Shown here: one piece after another, positions 7,469 through 15,269 of the stretch
How the letters are laid out: the number at the start of each line of letters is the position of its first letter
Numbering within the stretch: the first letter of the stretch is position 1
Assembly: GCF_900168295.1 (NCBI RefSeq)
Contig: NZ_FVZL01000021.1
Location: 1-64,000 of the forward strand
DNA: 64,000 bases
Direction: 5' to 3'
From: Arthrobacter sp. P2b
Lineage (GTDB): Bacteria; Actinomycetota; Actinomycetes; Actinomycetales; Micrococcaceae
Notes under the pieces: generated by a model
What the model was told of the DNA's origin: nothing
The model's database searches: none
The model's input: only the letters and a program-made list of their open reading frames with translations
Program-made: the position numbers and the translations under genes

Positions 7469-8854
7469 TCAGCGGGAGTCGCCCACTCCCGACGCCCGCT
7501 TGGCTTCCGCCGCGCCTTCCAGGAGGAGACGGTAGTCCTGGTCCTCCACGGTGTCGTTGTCGCGGCCCATGGCGAGACCCACCAGGGTCACGACGGCGGC
7601 GACGGCAACGTAGATGGCCACCGGGATCCAGGTGCCGAACTGGGAGAGCAGCACCGTGAACATCAGCGGGGCGATGGCGCCGCCGATCACACCGGCAAAG
7701 GTGTAGGCCAGGGAGCTTCCGGTGGAACGCAGCCGGGGGGAGAACTGTTCCACGATGAAGGCGGCCTGCGGGCCGTACATGAACGAGTGTGCCGCGAGCC
7801 CCAGGACGATGCCAACGATCAGCATGGGCTGGTTGTCGCCGCCCAGGATGCCGAAGAAGATGAAGGTCCAGACGGCGCCGACCACCGCACCCACTGCGTA
7901 GACCAGGCGGCGGTTGAACCGGTCCGAAACGGCGCCGGCCAGCGGGATCATAAAGAGCTGGAAAGCGGAGCCGATCAGGACGGCGGTGAGGACCTGGTTG
8001 CGCTCGTAGCCCAGGGTCTGGATGCCGTAGGTCAGGGTGAAGACGGTAAACAGGGCGTACAGCACGTCCGGTCCCACACGGCAGAGGATGGCGGCGATCA
8101 GCGGGCGCAGTTCATGGCTGAAGACTTCGCGGATGGGAGCATGCGGCTGCTCGCCGTGGGCCGCGATCGCCTTGAAGACTGGGGTGTCCTCCAGCCGCAG
8201 GCGGATCCAGAGGCCGAATGCGACCAGCAGCGCGGAAACCAGGAACGCGATCCGCCAGCCGAAGCCGAGGAACTGTTCCTCGGTCAGCATGAGGGTCAGG
8301 ACTGCGAGGGCGCCGTTGGCGAGCAGGTTGCCGGCGGGCGGTCCCACCTGTGCGGCCGAGGCCCAGAAGCCGCGGCGGTGCGGGTCGCCGTACTCACTGG
8401 AGAGCAGGACGGCGCCGCCCCATTCGCCGCCGACACCCACGCCCTGGGCAAAGCGCAGGAGCACCAGGATGATGGGCGCCGTGATGCCGATGGCGTCATA
8501 CCCCGGCAGGACACCGATGAGCACGGTGGCCACACCGATGATCATCAGCGTGGTGACCAGGACCCTCTTGCGGCCGATGCGATCGCCCAGGCGGCCGAAA
8601 ATAATGCCGCCAACGGGGCGGGACACGTAGCCCACGGCGTACGTGGAGAAGGCCAGGATGGTGCCCGTCAGGGGATCGGAGGCGGGGAAGAAAACGATGG
8701 GAAAGACGACGGCGGCGGCGGCTGAGTAGACGGCGAAGTCGTACCACTCGAGGGCCGTCCCGGTGAGGCTGGCAGCAAAGGCCTTGTAGAGGCCCTTGGG
8801 ATGGATGGGCGGGTGCGGCGCCGCACCGTGTGCCGGAGCTGGGGAGTTGCTCAT
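7469..8854 (-). CDS. MFS transporter, metabolite:proton symporter (MHS) family
   Basis: This 12-helix permease has MHS signatures: ALEWYDFAVY at the start of helix 1, the loop RPVGGIIFGRLGDRIGRKRVL, and the helix-4 region FAQGVGVGGEWGGA. Family members import organic acids or zwitterions (citrate, alpha-ketoglutarate, proline/betaine, shikimate). The start is MSNSPAP at 8854, because GGAGG lies 5 bases upstream and is itself part of a longer in-frame reading from GTG 8866. It is convergent with gntR (4-bp gap) and divergent from the DUF2848 gene. It probably supplies the substrate of the local amidase. Confidence 0.92.
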   Translation of the reverse strand: MSNSPAPAHGAAPHPPIHPKGLYKAFAASLTGTALEWYDFAVYSAAAAVVFPIVFFPASDPLTGTILAFSTYAVGYVSRPVGGIIFGRLGDRIGRKRVLVTTLMIIGVATVLIGVLPGYDAIGITAPIILVLLRFAQGVGVGGEWGGAVLLSSEYGDPHRRGFWASAAQVGPPAGNLLANGALAVLTLMLTEEQFLGFGWRIAFLVSALLVAFGLWIRLRLEDTPVFKAIAAHGEQPHAPIREVFSHELRPLIAAILCRVGPDVLYALFTVFTLTYGIQTLGYERNQVLTAVLIGSAFQLFMIPLAGAVSDRFNRRLVYAVGAVVGAVWTFIFFGILGGDNQPMLIVGIVLGLAAHSFMYGPQAAFIVEQFSPRLRSTGSSLAYTFAGVIGGAIAPLMFTVLLSQFGTWIPVAIYVAVAAVVTLVGLAMGRDNDTVEDQDYRLLLEGAAEAKRASGVGDSR

Positions 8855-8907
8855 TTTGTCCTCCACGGGAGTGTTTCAAGGGTGACGCCTGTCACGCTGG
8901 CGTTAAA

Positions 8908-8918
8908 TGTATACATTA
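8908..8918. promoter_or_regulatory. Second copy of the GntR operator word
   Basis: TGTATACATTA lies between the MHS transporter and DUF2848 genes and matches 10 of 11 bases of the copy at 6794-6804. The core ATGTATACAT (8907-8916) is a perfect palindrome. Having the same word at both divergent promoters and nowhere else I noticed in the window supports one GntR regulon of four genes. Confidence 0.55.
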
Positions 8919-9004
8919 CGCATACTGGTTGTACATTGGCGACCCTTTCCGGTTTCCGCTTTGTTAATTTTTCCGGCATCACAAGAAAAAAGGACGGATC
9001 CACC

Positions 9005-9691
9005 ATGACGGTTCTCAGCTTCGAACTTCCCGATGGCAGCATCAGGGAAGTGGAGGTCAAGCACCTCCTGAACGCCGGATACGCAGGCCGCGAGCAGGAT
9101 GAAGTCCAGGCGCACATCGCCGAACTGGCGGAGTTGGGGGTCCCGGGTCCCGCCACCACACCGGCCCTCTACCCGGTGTCGCCCTACCTCGCGCAGCAGG
9201 TGTCCGAGGTCCGCGTGCAGCACGCGCGGACGTCGGGCGAAGCCGAATGGGCGCTGGTGATTACTAATGACGGCGTGCTGCTGACCGTTGCCTGCGACCA
9301 CACGGACCGGGAACTGGAAGTGCATGGCGTGGCATGGAGCAAGAACGCCAGCCCGGACGTGCTGGGGCGGAAGGCGTGGCGGCTGGATGACGTGCGCGAC
9401 CACCTGGACAGGATCACGCTCAAGGGCTGGGTGGGGGAGGGGGACACCCCGGACACGCTCATCCAGGACAGCTCACTGGAGGCGCTGCTCACCCCGGACT
9501 ACTGGCTTGGCGTGCTTGAAGAACGCGGCCTCAACCAGCCCGGAACGGTGCTGATTTCGGGCACTGTTGCCATGACGGGCGGAGTGAACCAGTTCGCCCG
9601 CAGCTGGAAAGTGGAAATGAGCGATCCCGTCACCGGGCTCTCCGTGGACGTCCAGTACGTAGTGGAGCAGATGCCCGAGGCTATCGGCTAA
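9005..9691 (+). CDS. DUF2848 family protein
   Basis: The 228-residue protein belongs by sequence pattern to DUF2848: MTVLSFELPDGS at the start, then ELAELGVPGPATTPALYPV and a C-terminal GTVAMTGGVNQFARSWKVEMSDP. The last block recalls the fumarylacetoacetase-like fold, which would suit a C-C or C-N lyase/hydrolase, but no member has a function known to me. The start is ATG 9005, preceded by AAAGGA. It lacks a signal peptide and should be cytoplasmic. Its linkage to an amidase, an MHS importer and a GntR regulator suggests a catabolic enzyme. Confidence 0.8.
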   Translation: MTVLSFELPDGSIREVEVKHLLNAGYAGREQDEVQAHIAELAELGVPGPATTPALYPVSPYLAQQVSEVRVQHARTSGEAEWALVITNDGVLLTVACDHTDRELEVHGVAWSKNASPDVLGRKAWRLDDVRDHLDRITLKGWVGEGDTPDTLIQDSSLEALLTPDYWLGVLEERGLNQPGTVLISGTVAMTGGVNQFARSWKVEMSDPVTGLSVDVQYVVEQMPEAIG

Positions 9692-9708
9692 CGCGCATCA
9701 AAAGGTGT

Positions 9709-9751
9709 CCTGCCCGGCCCCGCCGGAGTAAAAGCGGCGGGACCGGGCAGG
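9709..9751. terminator. Bidirectional hairpin terminator
   Basis: A 17-bp stem (9709-9725 with 9735-9751) has a single mismatch and a 9-base A/G-rich loop. It sits between the convergent DUF2848 and DUF2630 genes. There is no long T-run, as is common for actinobacterial terminators. Confidence 0.75.
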
Positions 9752-9761
9752 CGTTGGGCGG

Positions 9762-9998
9762 TTACTGCTTGTAGTTCTCAACCTCGCTGACGGGCCGCGG
9801 CTCGGCCTCGTTCGGGTTCTCGCCGGACTCCGATTTGGCCCTGCGCTGGCGCAGCAGGTCCCAGCACTGGTCGAGGCTTTCCTCTACTTGCTTGAGCCGG
9901 GCCTGGTCCGGCGCCTGCCCGTCGCCGGAGCCCTCGCGGAGTGAATGTTCCTCCTCCACCAGGGCCTGGATGCGCGCCAAAAGATCCTGATCGTCCAT
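9762..9998 (-). CDS. DUF2630 family protein
   Basis: This 78-residue acidic protein starts MDDQDLLARIQALVEEEHSLRE and continues into LKQVEESLDQCWDLLRQRRA, the hallmark of DUF2630. That is a small actinobacterial family predicted to form a helical hairpin. GGGGAAAG stands just ahead of the ATG. The function is unknown. The length and single-domain form are normal for the family, and the charged C-terminal tail is variable. Confidence 0.85.
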   Translation of the reverse strand: MDDQDLLARIQALVEEEHSLREGSGDGQAPDQARLKQVEESLDQCWDLLRQRRAKSESGENPNEAEPRPVSEVENYKQ

Positions 9999-10091
9999 AA
10001 CTTTCCCCTTACTCCGGACCGGTCACTTTGGTTCCCTCAGCGTACGTAGTCGGTGCAGAAGCCACCACCCCTGCGCGGTACCATCAAGTTC

Positions 10092-10490
10092 ATGCCCACT
10101 GTGCTTGAAATGGCAGGTCCAATCCTGGAAATGCTGACCTGGTTGTGCCTGCCCGCCGGGCTGGGCCTGCTGTTCTACACGGGGTTCCTCCGCCGCTTCG
10201 TGCACCCCTGGGACGTGGCCGAGGCAGTGGTGTACTCCGACACCACCGGCGTGGGCTTCCGCTGGTTCGACCGCAAATACCAGGTGCACCATGCCCCGAT
10301 GTCCCCGCACGACATCAAGGACCTGGCGGTGGGCGACACACTTCCCATTTACTACCACCCCAAACGTCCCACCCAGTGGCAGATGGCCGCACCCGAGGAA
10401 GCCGGCAAAACGGCCTCCTTGCTGGGCCGCGCCCTGACCGCCATCGGGGCGGTGGCGCTGTTGGCAGGCTTCGTCCTGCCCATGTTTTAG
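10092..10490 (+). CDS. Small membrane protein, DUF3592-like
   Basis: The 132-residue protein has two predicted membrane segments, about 12-30 (LTWLCLPAGLGLLFYTG) and about 110-130 (LTAIGAVALLAGFVLPMF). Between them is a soluble beta-rich part containing GDTLPIYYHPKRPTQW, as in DUF3592 proteins. The start MPTVLEM at 10092 is chosen over a frame opening at 10053 because the conserved part begins here. TACCAT lies about 7 bases upstream, so the transcript may be leaderless. The function is unknown. Confidence 0.7.
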   Translation: MPTVLEMAGPILEMLTWLCLPAGLGLLFYTGFLRRFVHPWDVAEAVVYSDTTGVGFRWFDRKYQVHHAPMSPHDIKDLAVGDTLPIYYHPKRPTQWQMAAPEEAGKTASLLGRALTAIGAVALLAGFVLPMF

Positions 10491-10526
10491 CGCCGGATCC
10501 TTTAAAGCTGGTGGGTTCCCCGGCTC

Positions 10527-10865
10527 CTAACCGGCCAGGACGACGCCGATGCCCAGTCCTCCCAGCGCTACCCCCGCAAAGGCCGTCCAGAGCACCGCGG
10601 TGATGTCGGCGTCGACACTTTCCTGATGGATGCCCCGGGAGCTGGCACTGTAGCGCCGGCGCTGGGTGAGGTAGATGGCCAGCGCAGCGCCGGCGGAAAC
10701 GGCGAACAGCAGCAGGATGGGGAACCCGTGGGCAGGGAGCCAGCGCAGGAAGATGGCGCTGACCGTTACCAGTGCCATCATGGTCCGGCCCCAGGCCAGC
10801 GTGGTCCGCTCCGGCTGTAGGCCCGGATCCCCGTGCGGGCCGGCATGGCGGCGGGAATTTCCCAT
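10527..10865 (-). CDS. DUF202 domain membrane protein
   Basis: The 112-residue protein opens with a soluble segment ending in LQPERTTLAWGRTMMAL, the DUF202 signature, followed by three hydrophobic helices (about 30-47, 51-68, 90-111). It is the second gene of a pair. Its ATG lies 3 bases after the stop of the upstream DUF202 gene, implying co-translation. DUF202/YidH-type proteins are small inner-membrane proteins of unknown role that often occur as such tandem pairs. Confidence 0.85.
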   Translation of the reverse strand: MGNSRRHAGPHGDPGLQPERTTLAWGRTMMALVTVSAIFLRWLPAHGFPILLLFAVSAGAALAIYLTQRRRYSASSRGIHQESVDADITAVLWTAFAGVALGGLGIGVVLAG

Positions 10866-10868
10866 GCG

Positions 10869-11273
10869 TCAGCGCCAGAGGATAAAGACCAGGACGACGG
10901 CGGCCGCCAGGGCCCCTGCCCCCGCGAGGAGGGGCACAATGAGCGGCAGCGGCAGGGGGGCTTTATTGCGCATGCTGCGTTCCACCCGGAGCCACCGCAC
11001 CGCCGAGCCGGCGCTGAGCAGCATGCCGAGCAGCAGCAGGACCACGGCCAGTCCCTTGCGGACCGGCTCCAGGAACAGGTCGGCGGTGAACGCCTCAATG
11101 GCGATGCCGCCGGCCAGCAGTGCAAGGGACGTTCGGATCCAGGCGAGGAAGGTGCGCTCGTTGGCGAGGGTGAACCGCGGGTCGGGTTCCTCCCCGCCCG
11201 GCAGCAGGCGCTCGGCGATTTTTCCGCGCGACGGCGGCACGGGTTCCCCGGGTACCTGCTGCCTGTTCGTCAC
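10869..11273 (-). CDS. YidH/DUF202 family membrane protein
   Basis: The 134-residue protein has the DUF202 signature DPRFTLANERTFLAWIRTSLALLAGGIA at about 31-58, followed by two more membrane helices (about 72-92 and 110-133). It is the first gene of a tandem DUF202 pair with the 112-residue protein downstream. The two differ in their N-termini and probably form a hetero-oligomer. No function is established for the family. Confidence 0.87.
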   Translation of the reverse strand: MTNRQQVPGEPVPPSRGKIAERLLPGGEEPDPRFTLANERTFLAWIRTSLALLAGGIAIEAFTADLFLEPVRKGLAVVLLLLGMLLSAGSAVRWLRVERSMRNKAPLPLPLIVPLLAGAGALAAAVVLVFILWR

Positions 11274-11298
11274 GGTGCCAGTTTAGTTGGGGACGGCA

Positions 11299-11658
11299 TC
11301 AGCTTCCGCCGCGCGGGGCAAACATGATGACCGCCACGCCCAGCAGGCAAATCAGGGACCCGGCCACGTCCCACCGGTCGGGGCGGAAGCCGTCAAAGAT
11401 CATGCCCCAGGCCAGCGAGCCGGCGACGAACACCCCGCCGTAGGCTGCCAGGATCCGGCCAAAATGGGCGTCGGGCTGGAGTGTGGCCACGAAGCCGTAG
11501 GCGCCCAGGGCTATGACGCCCAGTCCGGCCCACCACCAGTCCTTGCCTTCCCGCACGGATTGCCACACAAGCCAGGCACCACCGATCTCCGCCGCCGCCG
11601 CCAGCACGAACAGCAGGACAGTCTTGCCGATGGTCAACGTTTCATCAGGAGTAGCCAC
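11299..11658 (-). CDS. YnfA family membrane protein
   Basis: This four-helix, 119-residue protein matches the YnfA family, a relative of small multidrug resistance transporters. Typical stretches are AAAAEIGGAWLVWQSVREGK, ALGAYGFVATLQPDAHFGRILAAYGGVFVAGSL and DRWDVAGSLICLLGVAVIM. The conserved Glu in helix 1 is present. Members are implicated in efflux of cations or dyes, but the physiological substrate is not settled. It is divergent from the flavin-dependent oxidoreductase, with about 55 bp between them. Confidence 0.88.
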   Translation of the reverse strand: MATPDETLTIGKTVLLFVLAAAAEIGGAWLVWQSVREGKDWWWAGLGVIALGAYGFVATLQPDAHFGRILAAYGGVFVAGSLAWGMIFDGFRPDRWDVAGSLICLLGVAVIMFAPRGGS

Positions 11659-11712
11659 GCAGCCATCATGCCAGCCGGGAATGCCGGCAGAGCGGCACGG
11701 GTTGGGGCAGGT

Positions 11713-12744
11713 ATGGAACGCATAGGATTCCTTTCATTCGGCCATTGGGGCCCCGGCCAGGGCTCCCGTACCAGGACTGCCGGCGAGGCACTGCTCCAGG
11801 GCATCGAGTTGGCGGTAGCCGCCGAGGAGCTCGGCGTGGACGGAGCATTTTTCCGCGTCCACCACTTCGCCCGCCAGCAGGCCTCCCCGTTCCCGCTGCT
11901 TTCCGCCATTGCTGCCCGCACCCGCAGGATCGAAATCGGCACCGGCGTGATCGACATGCGGTACGAAAACCCGCTGTACACGGCGGAGGAAGCGGCGGCA
12001 ACGGACCTGATCAGCGGAGGCCGGCTGCAGCTGGGCATCAGCCGTGGTTCACCCGAGCCTGCGCGCAACGGAGCCGCGGCTTTCGGCCATGTGCCGGACG
12101 CCGGGGAAACAGATGCCGACATGGCCCGCCGGCATACGGAGCTCTTCCGTAAGGCTGTCAGCGGGGCAGGGGTGGCTGAAGCGGATCCCCGGTATGCCGG
12201 CGGTGCCGTTGGGCTCCTGCCCGTCCAGCCCCAGTCACCCGGCCTTGCCGAACGCATTTGGTGGGGAGCCGGGAGCCGCAAAACTGCGGTCTGGGCCGCT
12301 GAAATGGGGATGAACCTGATGAGTTCCACCCTGTTGACGGAGGACACGGGCGTGCCGTTCCATGAGCTGCAGGCGGAGCAGATCCAGCTGTTCCGGGACG
12401 CCTGGTCCGCTGCAGGCCATAACCACGTACCCCGGGTTTCGGTCAGCCGCAGCGTGCTTCCCATCGTGGACGCCGAGGACAGCCGGTATTTCGCCGGCAG
12501 CGCCTTACGCGACAGCCGGGACCAGGTGGGCATTATCGACGGACTTACCGCCAGGTTCGGCAAAAGCTATGTGGGTGAGCCGGACCAGCTGGCGGAACAG
12601 CTCGCCGCCGACTCCGCCGTCCAGGCTGCGGACACCCTGCTGCTGACCGTTCCCAACCAGCTTGGGGTGGAATTCAACGCCAAGCTCCTGGGCAACGTGG
12701 CCCGCTACATTGCCCCGGCGCTGGGCTGGACCGTCCCGCTCTGA
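11713..12744 (+). CDS. LLM class (luciferase-like) flavin-dependent oxidoreductase
   Basis: This 343-residue TIM-barrel protein begins MERIGFLSFGHWGPGQGSRTRTAGEALLQ and carries the bacterial luciferase-like core (AEELGVDGAFFRVHHFARQ, RIEIGTGVIDMRYENPLY, GRLQLGISRGSPEPA). Such enzymes use FMN or F420 supplied by a reductase to oxidise or reduce small organics. The substrate cannot be told from the sequence. An upstream in-frame extension to 11287 lacks conservation, so ATG 11713 is taken as the start. The ribosome-binding site is weak (GGGGCAGG). It appears monocistronic. Confidence 0.85.
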   Translation: MERIGFLSFGHWGPGQGSRTRTAGEALLQGIELAVAAEELGVDGAFFRVHHFARQQASPFPLLSAIAARTRRIEIGTGVIDMRYENPLYTAEEAAATDLISGGRLQLGISRGSPEPARNGAAAFGHVPDAGETDADMARRHTELFRKAVSGAGVAEADPRYAGGAVGLLPVQPQSPGLAERIWWGAGSRKTAVWAAEMGMNLMSSTLLTEDTGVPFHELQAEQIQLFRDAWSAAGHNHVPRVSVSRSVLPIVDAEDSRYFAGSALRDSRDQVGIIDGLTARFGKSYVGEPDQLAEQLAADSAVQAADTLLLTVPNQLGVEFNAKLLGNVARYIAPALGWTVPL

Positions 12745-12938
12745 CCAGCCGTAACATTCCGGATGGGGAGCCAAAATTGCCTGCACCGTGCGCTCCGGAG
12801 ATACACTAAGCACGCTTACTGATTTGTGGAGGAACCATCTGCGTACCGCAGCCGTTACTCTTAGAGTGCGGCTTTGGGGGCTTAGCGCCACCATTACAGC
12901 GTGACTGCGGAACGGTCATATGACGGAGAGAGAGAATT

Positions 12939-12971
12939 ATGGCTCGCGCCGCTCTAGGCTTAATCGCATGA
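12939..12971 (+). CDS. Candidate 10-residue leader peptide overlapping the ferredoxin reductase start
   Basis: ATG 12939 follows GGAGAGAGAG (12925-12934), the best Shine-Dalgarno sequence in this leader. It encodes MARAALGLIA and stops with a TGA that overlaps ATG 12968 as ATGA. This is the geometry of a translationally coupled leader for the reductase. It is supported only by position and ribosome-binding strength. Confidence 0.4.
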   Translation: MARAALGLIA

Positions 12972-14065
12972 TCCGGTTACGACAGCTGGCCCAGGCGGCC
13001 TCTGTGCTCACTACGCCTTTGGCGCCGGAGGATATCCTCGCGCTTTTCAACCCCGTCTACTCGGCACGGCAGCTCCGTGGTGTGGTGACGCGCGTGGTTC
13101 AGGAAACCGCGCAGTCGGCCACCATCTTCTTCCGCCCCGGCCGCGGCTGGCACTCCCACCTGGCAGGGCAGTGGGCGCGCATCGGCGTCGAACTCGACGG
13201 CGTCCGCCACTGGCGGTCCTATTCCCTCAGTGCCCCCGCGGGCAAGGACCCGGCCATCACCGTGACCGACGTCGGAGCCGTCTCCGGCACCCTGGTGCGC
13301 ACCACCAAGCCCGGCGACGTCCTCTTCCTCGCACCCCCGCAGGGCGACTTCGTGCTTCCCGAGCACCCGCGGCCCCTGCTGATGGTGACCGCGGGCAGCG
13401 GCATCACTCCGGTGATGTCCATGATCCGCACCCTTGTTCCCCGGCGTCCGGATGCCGACGTCGTGCTGGTCCACTCAGCCCGCACGCCGGGTGACAGCCT
13501 CTTCCGCGAGGAACTCGCCGAACTTGCCGACCAGTTCCCCAACTTCCGGCTTGCCCACTGGTTTACCGGCGAGCAGGGCCGCATGGACCTCACCAACACC
13601 TCCCAGCTGGACGAGATCTGCCCGGACTGGAAGGAACGCGCGGCCTACGCCTGCGGCCCCGACAGCTTCCTGGACGACGCCGAAGCGCTGTGGAAGCGCG
13701 CCGCGCTCACAACGGCAGCGCCCGGAACGGACGTCGCGGTGGCCGGCAGCGCCGGAAACCTCATGATCGAGCGCTTCAACACCACCTTCGACGCCGGCGT
13801 GGGGCACGACGGCGGGCTGGTCACCTTCGAAGCGTCCGACCGCGAGGTGGAAGCCGACGGCGACACCCCCATCCTGGACGTCGGCGAGGACGCCGGGGTG
13901 CTGATGCCGAGCGGCTGCCGGATGGGGATCTGCCACAGCTGCCTCACCCCGCTCCTGTCCGGACAGGTCCGCGACCTCCGTACCGGGGAAATCCATGGCG
14001 AACCCGGCCAACTGATCCAAACGTGTGTCTCGGCAGCCGCCGGACCCGTCAACCTCGAAATCTGA
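12968..14065 (+). CDS. Ferredoxin reductase: FAD/NAD(P) reductase with C-terminal 2Fe-2S domain
   Basis: The 365-residue protein passes electrons from NAD(P)H via FAD to a plant-type 2Fe-2S centre. It has an FAD-binding barrel (RHWRSYSLSAPA), a nucleotide domain (LMVTAGSGITPVMSMIRTL and YACGPDSFLDDAE) and a C-terminal ferredoxin domain with cluster cysteines in SGCRMGICHSCLT plus a distal Cys in LIQTCVSA. It lies 13 bp upstream of an acyl desaturase and is its likely electron donor, as with the mycobacterial Rv3230c/DesA3 pair. The start is uncertain. ATG 12968 overlaps the TGA of a small leader ORF, while ATG 12920 in the same frame has only a weak GGAA. Confidence 0.9.
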   Translation: MIRLRQLAQAASVLTTPLAPEDILALFNPVYSARQLRGVVTRVVQETAQSATIFFRPGRGWHSHLAGQWARIGVELDGVRHWRSYSLSAPAGKDPAITVTDVGAVSGTLVRTTKPGDVLFLAPPQGDFVLPEHPRPLLMVTAGSGITPVMSMIRTLVPRRPDADVVLVHSARTPGDSLFREELAELADQFPNFRLAHWFTGEQGRMDLTNTSQLDEICPDWKERAAYACGPDSFLDDAEALWKRAALTTAAPGTDVAVAGSAGNLMIERFNTTFDAGVGHDGGLVTFEASDREVEADGDTPILDVGEDAGVLMPSGCRMGICHSCLTPLLSGQVRDLRTGEIHGEPGQLIQTCVSAAAGPVNLEI

Positions 14066-14078
14066 GGAGCATCAAGGT

Positions 14079-15263
14079 ATGTCTGTAATAACACCCAGCA
14101 AGGTCACTCCTGCCGGCGGCAGTTCACCCAAGAGCTCAAGGACGCGCCCCGGAAAGCTCGCCGAATCCGGCAGCCCCACCGTCCGCCCGCCGGCCGCGGC
14201 CCACCTCAGCGACGAACAGGTGGCGGAGCTCGGCCGCGAACTCGACGCGATCCGCGACGAAATCCTGGCAAAGCGCGGCGCGGAAGATGCCGCGTACATC
14301 CGCCGCATGATCAAGATCCAGCGCGGGCTGGAGATTTCCGGCCGCGCCGCACTGCTGGTCAGCAAGAACAAGGCTGCCTGGGTCACCGGAACCACCCTGC
14401 TCAGCCTTGCCAAGATCCTGGAAAACATGGAGCTGGGCCACAACATCCTGCACGGCCAGTGGGACTGGATGCGGGACCCGGACATCCACTCCACCACGTG
14501 GGAATGGGACTTCGTTACCCCCTCGCGCTCCTGGCAGCACACCCACAATGACCTGCACCACCGCTGGACCAACGTTGTGGGCAAGGACAACGACGTCGGA
14601 TACAACCTCCTGCGCATGGACGAGGAGCAGCCGTGGAAGCCCATCAACCTGGCCAACCCGCTGTTCAACGCTATCCTGGCGCCGGTCTTCGAGTGGGGCA
14701 TTGCCATCTATGACCTCGAGCTGACCGAGTACAAGGAAGGCACCAAGTCCAAGGAGGCCCTGCTCAAGGACCTCAAGGCCCTGGGCAAGAAGGTTGTCAC
14801 GCAGTTCACCAAGGACTACGCGGCAACCCCCGCCGTTGCCATGCTCACCGGTTCCGGCAAGCAGGCCCTGTACGGCACGCTCGCTGCCAACGCCGTCCGC
14901 AACGTCTGGGCCCACGCCGTGATCTTCTGCGGCCACTTCCCCGAGGGCACCGACACCTTCACGGAAGACATGGTCGAAGGGGAGACCCGCGGTGACTGGT
15001 ACGTCCGCCAGATGATCGGCTCGGCCAACATCTCCGGCTCCAAGTTCATGCACACCATGACTGGAAACCTGTCGCACCAGATCGAGCACCACCTGTTCCC
15101 GGACCTGCCCTCCAACCGGTACGCCGAGGTGGCACCCCGGGTTCGGGAGATCTGCCAGCGCTACGGCCTGAAGTACACCACCGGGCCGCTGCTGAAGCAG
15201 GTGGGCTCGTCCTGGGCCAAGGTCTTCAAGCTGGCCCTTCCGGGCAAGGCCGCCAAGGCCTGA
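14079..15263 (+). CDS. Membrane fatty acid (acyl-CoA) desaturase
   Basis: This 394-residue di-iron membrane desaturase introduces double bonds into acyl chains. All three histidine boxes are present: HNILH in ELGHNILHGQ, HNDLHH in the HTHNDLHHRW region, and HQIEHH near the C-terminus. Hydrophobic stretches around them are modest, as in DesA3-like proteins. The start is MSVITPS at 14079, which follows the reductase stop by 13 bp with GAGGAG upstream. Co-transcription with the 2Fe-2S ferredoxin reductase gives a self-contained desaturase system, probably for membrane fluidity. Confidence 0.93.
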   Translation: MSVITPSKVTPAGGSSPKSSRTRPGKLAESGSPTVRPPAAAHLSDEQVAELGRELDAIRDEILAKRGAEDAAYIRRMIKIQRGLEISGRAALLVSKNKAAWVTGTTLLSLAKILENMELGHNILHGQWDWMRDPDIHSTTWEWDFVTPSRSWQHTHNDLHHRWTNVVGKDNDVGYNLLRMDEEQPWKPINLANPLFNAILAPVFEWGIAIYDLELTEYKEGTKSKEALLKDLKALGKKVVTQFTKDYAATPAVAMLTGSGKQALYGTLAANAVRNVWAHAVIFCGHFPEGTDTFTEDMVEGETRGDWYVRQMIGSANISGSKFMHTMTGNLSHQIEHHLFPDLPSNRYAEVAPRVREICQRYGLKYTTGPLLKQVGSSWAKVFKLALPGKAAKA

Positions 15264-15269
15264 TTCCCG

